A DNA stretch of 64,000 nt from Flavobacterium sp. ASV13 (GTDB lineage Bacteria > Bacteroidota > Bacteroidia > Flavobacteriales > Flavobacteriaceae), in assembly GCF_000745775.1 (NCBI RefSeq), contig NZ_JQJY01000002.1:372001-436000 (forward strand). Reading direction: 5' to 3'. The notes under the pieces were generated by a model. That model made no database searches, was not told the DNA's origin, and worked only from the letters and a program-made list of their open reading frames with translations. Position numbers and translations under genes: made by a program. Shown in pieces: positions 35,340 to 44,221 of the stretch (within the stretch, counting starts at the first letter, position 1; every line of letters begins with the position of its first letter).

Positions 35340-35425
35340 TGGAGCTAATTCCTGCTGTCCACTATATCTTTTGTGCCGAACCCCGGCACAAAAGGATGCC
35401 GTTTCCATCAGGGCTAGAGTAATTC
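35340..35425 (+). ncRNA. Structured repeat, possible 3'-end RNA element
   Basis: TTTTGTGCCG and CGGCACAAAA form a perfect 10-bp stem around AACCC, set in conserved-looking flanks (AGCTAATTCCTGCTGTCC on the left, CCATCAGGGCTAG on the right) that can partly pair. GC content is well above its surroundings. It directly follows the AsmA stop. The layout resembles repeated hairpin elements of flavobacterial genomes; the function is unknown. Confidence 0.5.
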
Positions 35426-35547
35426 GTTTTAATAAGATTATTTCGTTTAAAAAACTACTCATTTTAGAGAACAGATCTCATTAAATTTTCTTAATATTAA
35501 AAATTATTTCTAATTCTAATTTATCAAGCTAACCATATCTATAAAAA

Positions 35548-35943
35548 ATGCCTATTCCTCTAAACGTTACTTGTGCCATTATCTTAAAAGATAAAAAAAT
35601 CTTAGTAACTCAACGCAGTGAAAAAATGAAATTACCCTTAAAATGGGAATTCCCAGGAGGCAAAGTTGAAAAAGGTGAAAATGAAATTGATTGCATTAAA
35701 AGAGAAATTAAAGAAGAAATAAATATTGAAATTGATGTTTTGAAAAAACTTTCAAATAGCATTTATGATTATGGAACTTTTAAAATAAATCTAATTCCTT
35801 TTATGGCAAATTATATATCAGGTAAAATTCTATTGGCTGAACATAAAGATTATAAGTTCTTAGACAAATCACAACTATTAAATTTAGATTGGGCAGAAGC
35901 TGATTTGCCAATTGTTGAAGAATTTTTAAAACTTGAATTATGA
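35548..35943 (+). CDS. NUDIX hydrolase (MutT-like)
   Basis: The 131-residue protein has a complete NUDIX box: GGKVEKGENEIDCIKREIKE, then EINIEI (about 33-58). Its length and layout fit MutT-type (8-oxo-)dGTP pyrophosphatases, with an added LDWAEADLPIV end as in MutT. Its stop overlaps the start of a PLD/DEAD helicase gene in ATGA, so both are made from one transcript. Such pairing suggests nucleotide clean-up linked to DNA or RNA processing. Confidence 0.92.
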   Translation: MPIPLNVTCAIILKDKKILVTQRSEKMKLPLKWEFPGGKVEKGENEIDCIKREIKEEINIEIDVLKKLSNSIYDYGTFKINLIPFMANYISGKILLAEHKDYKFLDKSQLLNLDWAEADLPIVEEFLKLEL

Positions 35944-38936
35944 ATCAAGGATTGTATGAAGAATTAGTAACTAAACTAATCAATTATAAAATAAACGAAC
36001 TTGATAAAGACCAATTTCAGGTAAAAAAAACGACAATTGATAAAGCCGAAGCAGCTCAAATACTATCACAACATATTGGTAAAACTATAAAGTATGCTTT
36101 TACATTAATAAAAGGGGAAGATGCTTTAGAAACTCAAATTGAAGTTGCAAATAAAATAATTCTATTTTTACGAGACGAATTAAAAAAAGAGGAATTTGAA
36201 GATGATTTGATTGAAACAGAAGGTAAAATATTAAATGCCGTTTTTACCAAAATCGATGCTCATTTTACTGATTTAAACCTACATCTAAAAGAAATTACTC
36301 CGTACACAAGACTTATTCACAGCGAACTTTTTACGGGAGGAAATTCTGGAACAACTTTAGAGAGTGAATTACGAAAAGAGATATTATCTTCAGATAAAAT
36401 TGATTTATTAGTTTCTTTTATAAAGTGGAAAGGAATAAGAATTCTTGAACGTGAATTACGAGAATTTACAGAAAGAGGAGGAAAACTTAGAGTAATTACT
36501 ACTACTTATATTGGAGCAACAGATTCAAAAGCAATTGAATTCTTAGCGTCATTAAAAAATACAGAAGTAAAAGTTTCCTATAATACAGGAAATGAACGTT
36601 TGCATGCAAAAGCTTATTTATTTCAACGAAATACAGGATTTCATACTGGTTATATAGGCTCGTCAAATTTTTCTCGCTCAGCTTTAACCGATGGCTTAGA
36701 ATGGAATTTAAAAATAACAACTAAAGAAGTTGGGCACATCATTGATAAATTTAAAAAAACATTTGAAGCATATTGGCAAAATGCAGACTTTGAATTATAC
36801 GACATAAATATTCATTCTGAAAAATTAGTTGAAGCTCTTAAACAAGGTAAGCTATCAAAAGAATATACTTTTTCAACAGCATATTTCGACATTAAACCTT
36901 TTCATTATCAAAGTGAAATTCTTGAAAAATTAGAAGTCGAAAGATCTGTTCATGATAGAAATAAAAACCTATTAGTTGCTGCAACAGGAACAGGAAAAAC
37001 AGTTATTTCTGCATTTGATTATAAAAATTTCAAAAGCAATAATGAATCATCAAAACTGCTTTTTGTTGCTCATAGAAAAGAGATTTTACAACAAGCAAGA
37101 GCCACTTTTCAAGGCATTTTAAAAGATAATAATTTTGGAGATTTATGGGTTGATGGTATAGAACCAAATTCAAATGAATATGTTTTTGCTTCAGTTCAAA
37201 CTTTAAACAATAGACTTAAAGAAATTAAACTTTCTCCTGAATATTATGATTTTATTATTGTTGATGAAGTACATCATATTTCTGCTGCAACATATAGACC
37301 AATAATAAATTATTTTAAACCAAAAGTACTTTTGGGACTGACAGCAACGCCTGAAAGAATGGATAATGCAGATATTCTGGCAGATTTTTGTAATCGTATT
37401 GCTGCTGAAATTAGATTACCAGAGGCATTAAATAAAAAATTATTATGCCCTTTTCAATATTTTGGAATTACCGATAGCATTGATTTAACCAATGTAAAAT
37501 GGGAAAAAGGCAAATATTCAGCAAGCGAATTAACAAGTTTGTATACAAAAAACAATGTTCGAGTTGGAGAGATAATCTCCAACCTTAATAAATATACAAG
37601 TGATATAAATGATGTCCGTGCGATTGGTTTTTGTGTAACAATTGACCACGCAATATTTATGGCTGAAAAATTCAATTTAGCAGGTTTAAAGGCAGAATAT
37701 TTAACTGCTCAAAATTCTAGCAATCGTGATCGAATTAGAGATCAATTCAAGAAAAAAGAATTTAATTATTTGTTTGTTGTTGATATTTTCAATGAAGGTG
37801 TAGATATTCCTGAAATTGATACCGTTTTGTTTTTAAGACCGACCGAAAGCTTAACGGTTTTTCTTCAACAACTCGGTCGTGGATTACGTCTAGCTGAAGG
37901 GAAAGATTGTTTGACAGTACTTGATTTTGTTGGAAATTCAAGACCAGAATATGACTTCGAGAATAAATTTAGAGCCTTAATTGGCAAAACAACAACATCA
38001 GTTCAAAAAGAGATTGAAGATGATTTTCCGCATTTGCCTTTAGGTTGTTCCATTGTTTTGGAAAAAAAAGCAAAACAAACGATTCTTGAAAACATTAAAA
38101 AAGCTACATCATTAAATGTAAATCAATTGATTAATAAAATTCTAAATTTTCAACATCAAACTAATTTACCATTAACAATTGCCAATTTTATAGAATTAAC
38201 TCATATTTCAATTGAAACAATTTATTCCAAAAAAGAAACTTGGTCAAGTTTGTGTCAAAAAGCTGGAGTAATTATTGACTATGAAAAAATAAATGAGAAG
38301 CAAATATATTCGGCTATTAAAAATAAATGGTTGTCAACCAATTCTACTAGTTATTTCAATTTCATTTTAATGATCGCAAAAAAAGGTTTTAATATTAAAA
38401 TCACTGATTTTGACGAAAATCAAAAAACCATGCTTTTAATGCTTCATTATGATGTTTGGCAAAGTGCAGGAGGATTTGATTCTCTAGAAAAAAGTATAAT
38501 TGAAATAGGAAAAAGTAAAACTCTTGTAAATGAGATTATAGAAGTTTTAGAAATATTACTTGACAAAATTGGTTTTAAAGAAATTGACATTCAATTACCA
38601 TATGAACAACCTCTAAAATTACATGCACGATATACAAGAGATCAAATACTAGTAGCTTTCCGTTTAAGTACATTTGAGAAAAAGTCATCTAATCGAGAAG
38701 GCGCAGCAGAAAATAAAAATTTAAATACCGAAATCCTCTTTATTAATCTAATTAAATCCGAAGAAAATTTTTCGCCTACAACTATGTATGATGATTATGC
38801 AATAAGCGAAACATTATTTCATTGGCAATCACATAATGCTTATGGTCCAGAAACAATAAAAGGAATTTCATACATAAAGCATCTTGAAATCAATAAAAAA
38901 ATATTGCTTTTTGTAAGAGAAAAAAAGTTCAGATGA
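35940..38936 (+). CDS. PLD-nuclease/DEAD helicase, DUF3427 end frameshifted
   Basis: The 998-residue product has an N-terminal helical part (1-100) and a phospholipase D-type nuclease domain with HAKAYLFQRN and GSSNFSRSAL (about 225-250). A superfamily II helicase follows, with Walker A ATGTGKT, DEVH box and VDIFNEGVDIP...QLGRGLR, and then a DUF3427 domain. The frame stops at REKKFR after a run of seven A. Removing one A (or adding two) restores a further 52 residues that fit the DUF3427 end. The gene is therefore truncated by a homopolymer indel, unless this is a sequencing error. Family members are found in restriction/defence neighbourhoods. Confidence 0.9.
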   Translation: MNQGLYEELVTKLINYKINELDKDQFQVKKTTIDKAEAAQILSQHIGKTIKYAFTLIKGEDALETQIEVANKIILFLRDELKKEEFEDDLIETEGKILNAVFTKIDAHFTDLNLHLKEITPYTRLIHSELFTGGNSGTTLESELRKEILSSDKIDLLVSFIKWKGIRILERELREFTERGGKLRVITTTYIGATDSKAIEFLASLKNTEVKVSYNTGNERLHAKAYLFQRNTGFHTGYIGSSNFSRSALTDGLEWNLKITTKEVGHIIDKFKKTFEAYWQNADFELYDINIHSEKLVEALKQGKLSKEYTFSTAYFDIKPFHYQSEILEKLEVERSVHDRNKNLLVAATGTGKTVISAFDYKNFKSNNESSKLLFVAHRKEILQQARATFQGILKDNNFGDLWVDGIEPNSNEYVFASVQTLNNRLKEIKLSPEYYDFIIVDEVHHISAATYRPIINYFKPKVLLGLTATPERMDNADILADFCNRIAAEIRLPEALNKKLLCPFQYFGITDSIDLTNVKWEKGKYSASELTSLYTKNNVRVGEIISNLNKYTSDINDVRAIGFCVTIDHAIFMAEKFNLAGLKAEYLTAQNSSNRDRIRDQFKKKEFNYLFVVDIFNEGVDIPEIDTVLFLRPTESLTVFLQQLGRGLRLAEGKDCLTVLDFVGNSRPEYDFENKFRALIGKTTTSVQKEIEDDFPHLPLGCSIVLEKKAKQTILENIKKATSLNVNQLINKILNFQHQTNLPLTIANFIELTHISIETIYSKKETWSSLCQKAGVIIDYEKINEKQIYSAIKNKWLSTNSTSYFNFILMIAKKGFNIKITDFDENQKTMLLMLHYDVWQSAGGFDSLEKSIIEIGKSKTLVNEIIEVLEILLDKIGFKEIDIQLPYEQPLKLHARYTRDQILVAFRLSTFEKKSSNREGAAENKNLNTEILFINLIKSEENFSPTTMYDDYAISETLFHWQSHNAYGPETIKGISYIKHLEINKKILLFVREKKFR

Positions 38937-39084
38937 AAATGGAAATACATTAGGATATGTTTTTATTGGAGAAGGTAAATTTAAAGAAACCGATGGTTCA
39001 AAACCGATGAATATAAAATGGGAATTAAATGAGCCTATGCCCAATTATCTTTGGAAAGAATCTGCTAAAATGTCTATAGATTAA
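38926..39084 (+). pseudogene. Detached C-terminal tail of the DUF3427 helicase
   Basis: In the +1 frame the sequence continues without stop for 52 residues: NTLGYVFIGEGKFKETDGS, then KPMNIKWELNEPMPNYLW, and stops after KMSID. These patterns (G-Y-F-G, then KP-I-W-L-PMP) are typical of the last part of DUF3427. The break is at A7, positions 38920-38926. Confidence 0.8.
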
Positions 39085-39144
39085 TTGTTTCATTTATGAA
39101 CCTTAAAATCACTCTAAACTTTTCATAATCTTTCCTTAACTCCC

Positions 39145-39175
39145 TTGCCTATTTCCGTCAAAAAAGATAGCTTTG
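39145..39175 (+). promoter_or_regulatory. Promoter of the HPF-like gene
   Basis: TTG, 20 bases, TAGCTTTG; the ATG follows 28 bases later. It matches the flavobacterial promoter form. Confidence 0.6.
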
Positions 39176-39202
39176 AGAGACAATCATAAAATTTAAACCA
39201 TT

Positions 39203-39517
39203 ATGAAGATTCAAATCAACACCGACAAAAACATCGATGGACACGCAAGATTAGAAAGCTACTTTTCAGCAGAATTAGAAAAAGGTTTAGCACGTTTTGA
39301 AGACAAAATTACCCGCATTGAAGTTCACTTTGGGGATGAAAATGGAGAGAAATTTAGTTTGCAGGACAAAAAATGCGTAATCGAAGTTCGTCCTCAAAAA
39401 TTACAGCCAATCACTGTAACAGAACACGCCGACACATTAGAAAAAGCTTTTAGCGGTGCTTTAAGCAAAATCAAAAAATCACTAACTACAACCTTCGAAA
39501 AAATAAAAGAATATTAG
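39203..39517 (+). CDS. hpf: Ribosome hibernation promoting factor (HPF/RaiA family)
   Basis: The 104-residue protein is a short HPF-type protein (beta-alpha-beta-beta-beta-alpha). It has HARLESYFSAELEKGLARFE, VHFGDENGEK and CVIEVRPQKLQPITVTEHAD, ending in a basic helix KIKKSLTTTFEKIKEY. It binds the decoding centre of idle ribosomes. It is a single gene with its own promoter and a strong terminator. Confidence 0.9.
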   Translation: MKIQINTDKNIDGHARLESYFSAELEKGLARFEDKITRIEVHFGDENGEKFSLQDKKCVIEVRPQKLQPITVTEHADTLEKAFSGALSKIKKSLTTTFEKIKEY

Positions 39518-39531
39518 GTTTCAGAATAAAT

Positions 39532-39568
39532 AAAAAAAAGACGCTTCGAATTGAAGCGTCTTTTTTTT
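39532..39568. terminator. Bidirectional terminator
   Basis: GACGCTTC and GAAGCGTC form a perfect stem around GAATT, with A8 before and T8 after, so it works on both strands between the convergent hpf-like and lipoprotein genes. Confidence 0.9.
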
Positions 39569-39580
39569 ATTTATTCTGAA

Positions 39581-39655
39581 AAGGTTCAAAGTGACAAAGG
39601 CACAAAGCGACAAAGGTTTTAAGCTTTGTCGCTTTGAACCTTTGCACCTTTGTCC
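39581..39655. repeat. AAGGTTCAAAG/CACAAAG word inverted repeat
   Basis: The words CAAAGTGACAAAGGCACAAAG on the left (first 20 bases meant) and GCTTTGAACCTTTGCACCTTTG on the right pair imperfectly. It lies next to the bidirectional terminator, between convergent genes. Confidence 0.6.
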
Positions 39656-39663
39656 CTCTTTCT

Positions 39664-40329
39664 TTACGATTTCGGTAAAGGCGCTCCAACGGCGATATCG
39701 CATCTGTGTCCTGCCTGCCCATGTGGCGGATTCATTCCTTCTGCTACTGTTGGTGTTGTTTCTGTGCTTAACAAAGCCGGAGTTGGATTATTTGCTGGCG
39801 GCGTTACAGTAAACGATTTTGAAGCGGTTCCGCTTTGTGCTGTATTTGTTGCAGCAGGTTTTGCAACTTGAGAATTTAAAGGAGCTCCGACTGGAATATC
39901 ACATCTGTGATTTGGCTGTCCGTGTGGCGGATTCATGCCTTTTGCTACTTTTACAGGAGTAGTTGTTGTTGTCGTTACCACATTCTTCTGATTCGGATTT
40001 ACCTGTACCGCTTGAGGCGCTTGCGCTACAACCTGACCTTGCTGTGGTGGAGCCGAATTCAGTGGCGCTCCAACAGCAATATCACAACGATGTCCGGGCT
40101 GACCGTGAGCAGGATTTAATCCTTTTGTTTCTCCTAAAACTGTATTTGGATTTGCCGTTTGCGTTTGTACAACTGGCGCAGCTGCGGCAGGTTTTGTAGT
40201 ATCTTTTGCAAGTCCTAGTCGAACCAATTCTGATGTTGCTGTATTTTGTTGTGGCTCTAATTCCTTTTTACAAGAAATAAAAAGCAAAGACGAAAAAGCC
40301 AGCGAACTTATAATGATTTTCGGATTCAT
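39664..40329 (-). CDS. Lipoprotein with three GMNPPHGQ-HRCDI repeats
   Basis: The 221-residue lipoprotein (signal FSSLLFISC, Cys20) has three copies of a 22-residue motif at about 70-92, 131-153 and 198-221. The general form is G[ML]NP.HGQ..HRCDI.VGAPL, joined by Pro/Gln/Thr-rich low-complexity linkers. Each copy keeps two His and one Cys in fixed spacing, a possible metal or cofactor site, or a protein-docking motif. The protein is probably on the outer membrane or in the periplasm. No function is known to me for this motif. Confidence 0.85.
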   Translation of the reverse strand: MNPKIIISSLAFSSLLFISCKKELEPQQNTATSELVRLGLAKDTTKPAAAAPVVQTQTANPNTVLGETKGLNPAHGQPGHRCDIAVGAPLNSAPPQQGQVVAQAPQAVQVNPNQKNVVTTTTTTPVKVAKGMNPPHGQPNHRCDIPVGAPLNSQVAKPAATNTAQSGTASKSFTVTPPANNPTPALLSTETTPTVAEGMNPPHGQAGHRCDIAVGAPLPKS

Positions 40330-40504
40330 AATTGTGGTATTTTAAAGCTCTCAAATATAAAAATTTTAAACCATATAAGTAATCTAAGATAATTTAAGTT
40401 TTACAGACATTTTACCTCACAAAGACAACAATCTAAAAGTTTTTTTCAGGCAAATTTTACTTGTCCAAAATGATTCTTACCTTTAAACTTAAATAATCTA
40501 TCTC

Positions 40505-40993
40505 ATGAAAAAAACTATTCTACTCCTTTTATTCGTTGTTTCTTTTGCAAATGCTCAAACTGACAAAGACAAAATCAATCAAACTTTAGATACTTGGCAC
40601 AAAGCTGCCGCCGATGTTAAATTTGAACCCTATTTTGCTTTAATGTCTGATGATGCTATTTTCATTGGAACAGACGCTACCGAAAATTGGACTAAAAAGG
40701 ATTTCAAAATTTGGGCAAAACCGCATTTCGATAAAGGAAAAACCTGGAATTTTACTGCTTTAGAACGTCACATATTTTTTGATAAAACAGGAAAAATTGC
40801 CTGGTTTGATGAATTACTGAATACTCAAATGAAAATTTGCCGTGGTTCTGGTGTTTTGGTCAAAATTGGGAAAGAATGGAAAATCCAGCATTATGTATTA
40901 TCGATGACGATCCCGAATGAAGATGTTGATTCGGTTACAAAAATAAAAGCGCCAATTGAAGATGCCTTGATTGCTAAGCTCCAAAAAAAATAA
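40505..40993 (+). CDS. Secreted SnoaL/NTF2-like protein
   Basis: The 162-residue protein has a signal peptide (about 1-18, ending ANAQ) and an NTF2-like cone fold: INQTLDTWHKAAADVKFEPY, FALMSDDAIFIGTDATENW and WKIQHYVLSMTIPNED. It matches 'SnoaL-like domain' proteins of flavobacteria. These are often called calcium/calmodulin kinase II association-like or ketosteroid isomerase-like; the substrate is unknown. Confidence 0.85.
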   Translation: MKKTILLLLFVVSFANAQTDKDKINQTLDTWHKAAADVKFEPYFALMSDDAIFIGTDATENWTKKDFKIWAKPHFDKGKTWNFTALERHIFFDKTGKIAWFDELLNTQMKICRGSGVLVKIGKEWKIQHYVLSMTIPNEDVDSVTKIKAPIEDALIAKLQKK

Positions 40994-41209
40994 ACTTTTT
41001 TCAGCTTTATTATTATAATCCTAACTTTTAGAGCAGTTTACAACAATCGATGTCAATTTAATTATAACATATTTGACAAAAACGGCCTCTTTTAGAAAGC
41101 AAAAAATGGAATACTCTTAAAAAAACAGAACGAATTTTAAAAAATTAGCCAAAATAAAACAACAACCTCTATTTTAACAGCCTTCAAAACAAGAATCTTT
41201 ATTTTTTTT

Positions 41210-41217
41210 TAACTTTG
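41210..41217 (+). promoter_or_regulatory. Possible -7 box of the ammonium transporter
   Basis: TAACTTTG fits TAnnTTTG and lies 38 bases before the ATG. No TTTG is found at the right distance upstream, so support is partial. Confidence 0.4.
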
Positions 41218-41255
41218 ACCCCAAAAAAAATAGGGTTAAACAAAGTATTTTAAAA

Positions 41256-42638
41256 ATGAAAATAGAAAAACGCTGGATTATTTCCTTTATCATGATAAGC
41301 ATTGTTTGCATCACGGGTGCGTTTTGGCCTACAATGACCGAAAATAGTTATGTGTTGTCTGAATTTGGCACTACTGATCATATTGTTCCTGCCGATGTTG
41401 CCTGGATGCTGACTTCTTCTTGTTTGGTTTTGATCATGACGCCTGGATTATCTTTCTTTTATGGCGGAATGGTAGGCAAGAAAAACGTAATCTCGACTAT
41501 GCTTCAAAGTTTTATCTGTCTTGGAGTCGTGACACTTTTATGGGTAGTTGTGGCTTTTAGTCTTGCTTTTGGAGAGCCGGTTGGTTTTGGTTCTGGCGAT
41601 CATTTTTATAGTTTCTTCGGAAATCCAACCACTTTTGCATTTATGGATTATGTGGGCGTTTTGCCTCACAAAAAATTGGCGAGTACAATTCCGTTTATGC
41701 TTTTTGCTTTGTTCCAAATGAAATTTGCCATTATTGCTCCTGCTATTATCACAGGTTCATTTGCTGAGCGCGTTCGTTTTATATCTTATTTAATTTTCAT
41801 CAGTTTATTTACGCTTTTTATATATGCTCCTTTATGTCACGCCGTTTGGTATCCAACTGGAATTTTAGGAAGCTATTTTGGCGTTAAAGATTTTGCCGGA
41901 GGAACTGTGGTTCATATGAGTTCTGGCTTCGCAGCTTTGGCCGGAGTTATTGTTTTAGGAAAAAGAAAAAACAGTCAGCATATTCCAACTAATATTCCTT
42001 TTGTATTATTAGGAACCGGAATGCTTTGGTTTGGATGGTTTGGTTTTAACGCTGGATCTGCTCTTGCTGCCAACGGAACTGCTGCTATGGCTTTTGCAAC
42101 TACAACAACTTCATCTGCCGCAGCCATGTTAACCTGGATTTTCTTTGACCGAGTGAACGGAAGAAAAGTCTCTGCTCTAGGTGCCTGTATTGGTGCTGTT
42201 GTAGGTTTGGTTGCCATTACGCCTGCCGCAGGATATGTTTCTGTCCCAGAAAGTATGTTCTTCGGATTTGTAACGGCTTTGGTTTCTAACACAGCAGTAA
42301 ATTGTAAATACTCAAAAAAATTCGACGATACGCTTGACGTTTTTGCTTGTCACGGTGTTGGCGGAATTATGGGAATGATTTTAACGGCTATTTTTGCTCA
42401 TGGCGAAGACGCAAGTTTGCTTCACGGCGGATGGAATGTTTTCGGACACCATATGATGGCATTAGTTTTAGTTTCAATTTTTACTTTCTTCGGAGCTTAT
42501 TTCTTGTTCAAAGTAACCAACTTTATTATTCCACTGAGAGTTTCTGAAGAATCAGAACATATTGGTCTGGATTTATCACAACATGATGAAACTTTAGATC
42601 CAAAATCAAAACCAATTACAGAACCACATTACGGTTAA
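41256..42638 (+). CDS. amt: Ammonium transporter (Amt)
   Basis: The 460-residue membrane protein has a leading hydrophobic segment plus about 11 helices. Amt hallmarks are present: FFYGGMVGKKNVISTM (about 67-82), FAGGTVVHMSSGFAALAG with the first pore His, FGWFGFNAGSA, and DVFACHGVGGIMG with the second pore His. It conducts NH3/NH4+. No glnK (PII) gene, the usual partner of amt, is adjacent on either side. Confidence 0.96.
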   Translation: MKIEKRWIISFIMISIVCITGAFWPTMTENSYVLSEFGTTDHIVPADVAWMLTSSCLVLIMTPGLSFFYGGMVGKKNVISTMLQSFICLGVVTLLWVVVAFSLAFGEPVGFGSGDHFYSFFGNPTTFAFMDYVGVLPHKKLASTIPFMLFALFQMKFAIIAPAIITGSFAERVRFISYLIFISLFTLFIYAPLCHAVWYPTGILGSYFGVKDFAGGTVVHMSSGFAALAGVIVLGKRKNSQHIPTNIPFVLLGTGMLWFGWFGFNAGSALAANGTAAMAFATTTTSSAAAMLTWIFFDRVNGRKVSALGACIGAVVGLVAITPAAGYVSVPESMFFGFVTALVSNTAVNCKYSKKFDDTLDVFACHGVGGIMGMILTAIFAHGEDASLLHGGWNVFGHHMMALVLVSIFTFFGAYFLFKVTNFIIPLRVSEESEHIGLDLSQHDETLDPKSKPITEPHYG

Positions 42639-42645
42639 AAAATAG

Positions 42646-42706
42646 GCCACAGATTTTACGGATTAAACAGATTAAAAAAATCTTCAAAATCTGTAAAATC
42701 TGTGGC
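42646..42706. repeat. CCACAGATTTTACGG word hairpin
   Basis: GCCACAGATTTTACGGATT and AAAATCTGTAAAATCTGTGGC pair imperfectly; the word AGATTTTAC/GTAAAATCT is repeated within each arm. It follows amt and may terminate it. Confidence 0.65.
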
Positions 42707-42779
42707 AAAAAACTTTTAAACTTACTTACGCCATTTCATTCGTTTATATTCCTTAATTTTGCGGAAAATTTTTGTAAAA

Positions 42780-43457
42780 GTGGGAAGTAAAAATAAACTT
42801 AAAAGATTCAGAGAAAACGAAACATTTCAAAACGTTTTTCAACCAACCAGAGAAGAAGTTGTAGGCGATTTAATGCCTTTGAAAGGAAAATGGAATTCTG
42901 ATTTCTTTAAAAATGATAATCCATTAGTTTTAGAATTAGGATGTGGAAAAGGAGAATACTCTGTTGGATTAGCTGAAAAATATCCTAACAAAAATTTTAT
43001 CGGAATTGATATTAAAGGAGCTCGTTTCTGGAGAGGCGCTAAAACGGCTGTTGAAAACGGTCTTCATAATGTGGCTTTTGTTCGAACTCAAATCGAATTA
43101 ATCAATCATATTTTTGCTGAAAATGAAGTGGATGAAATCTGGATTACTTTTCCGGATCCGCAAATCAAATACAAAAGAACAAAACACAGAATGACGAATT
43201 CTGAATTTCTTCAATTGTATAAAAAAATCCTGAAAAAAGACGGTGTCGTAAACTTAAAAACCGACAGTGAATTCATGCACGGCTATACACTTGGGCTGCT
43301 TCACGGAGAAGGCCACGAAGTTTTGTATGCCAACCATAACGTGTACAAAAATGAAGGAAGCCCGGAAGTTGTGACTTCAATTCAGACATTTTACGAAAAA
43401 CAATATTTAGAAATTAACAAGGCAATTACGTATATTCGTTTCAAAATTAAAGACTAA
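42780..43457 (+). CDS. trmB: tRNA (guanine-N7-)-methyltransferase
   Basis: The 225-residue protein is a SAM-dependent methyltransferase of the TrmB family: LELGCGKGEYSVGLAEKYPN (motif I), GIDIKGARFWRG, and WITFPDPQIKYKRTKHRMTN, the catalytic/tRNA-binding stretch. GTG was chosen as start (giving MGSKNKLKRF, as in related proteins) rather than an upstream TTG that overlaps a TAATTTTG -7-like box (42754-42761). It makes m7G46 in tRNAs. Confidence 0.96.
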   Translation: MGSKNKLKRFRENETFQNVFQPTREEVVGDLMPLKGKWNSDFFKNDNPLVLELGCGKGEYSVGLAEKYPNKNFIGIDIKGARFWRGAKTAVENGLHNVAFVRTQIELINHIFAENEVDEIWITFPDPQIKYKRTKHRMTNSEFLQLYKKILKKDGVVNLKTDSEFMHGYTLGLLHGEGHEVLYANHNVYKNEGSPEVVTSIQTFYEKQYLEINKAITYIRFKIKD

Positions 43458-43498
43458 CTTTAATTTTGAAACCTTTATCTAACCGATTTAATAACTGA

Positions 43499-44137
43499 AT
43501 GACCTACCTTACTCCATTACTTTCAGGTTTTATCGCCGCTGCTATTGGGACAATTCCGCCGGGATTACTCAACATGACCGCTGCTAAAATAAAAATGAAA
43601 GAAGGGAAAAAGAATGCTTTATCGTTTGTAATCGGTGCCGTTTTCGTCATTTTTTTTCAGGCTTATGTCGCAGTATTATTTGCTCGTGTCATAGACAATC
43701 GGCCAGATGTTATAACGTTATTGCGTGAAGTTGGTTTTGTCATTTTTGCGATCTTAACCATTTACTTTTTGTTTATTGCCAAAGAGCCAATAACAAAGAA
43801 AAAAACGAAGATTAAAAAGAGCAGCAAAAAAAGCCGTTTCTTTCTCGGAATGTTACTTTCCGGACTGAATTTCTTTCCAATTCCATATTATGTTGTAGTA
43901 AGTGTAACTTTGGCTTCATACAATCTTTTTGTATTCGAAAACACCATAATTGTCACCTTTGTATTAGGTTCTGTCCTTGGCGCTTTTGGAATTTTATACA
44001 GTTATATTGCTTTCTTTGGAAGAATAGAAAAGAAAACCGACTACTTTATGCGCAATATGAATACCATTATCGGAAGTATTACCGGTTTAGTGGCTATTGC
44101 AACGCTTTTTAATATTCTGAATTATTATTTCAGATAA
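43499..44137 (+). CDS. LysE/RhtB-type exporter
   Basis: The 212-residue membrane protein has about six helices. The opening segment, with IGTIPPGLLNMTAAKIKMKE (about 17-36), is the LysE/RhtB hallmark. A basic loop (KKKTKIKKSSKKSR, about 98-111) separates the halves. Family members export amino acids. It is 41 bases downstream of trmB on the same strand. Confidence 0.85.
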   Translation: MTYLTPLLSGFIAAAIGTIPPGLLNMTAAKIKMKEGKKNALSFVIGAVFVIFFQAYVAVLFARVIDNRPDVITLLREVGFVIFAILTIYFLFIAKEPITKKKTKIKKSSKKSRFFLGMLLSGLNFFPIPYYVVVSVTLASYNLFVFENTIIVTFVLGSVLGAFGILYSYIAFFGRIEKKTDYFMRNMNTIIGSITGLVAIATLFNILNYYFR

Positions 44138-44221
44138 AAATTCTACACTGATTTTATTGAATTAAGTAGATAAATACTAATTTTAAAATCCTTAAAATCT
44201 TTTTAATTAGTTCCAAAAAAT

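Noticed and set aside
38920..38927. Programmed -1 ribosomal frameshifting at A AAA AAG in the helicase
   Set aside because: The heptamer is in the right phase, but the -1 frame stops after about ten codons; the conserved tail is in the +1 frame.
39591..40199. Several plus-strand ORFs opposite the three-repeat lipoprotein
   Set aside because: They are shadows of the repetitive minus-strand gene, which has a lipoprotein signal and conserved repeats.
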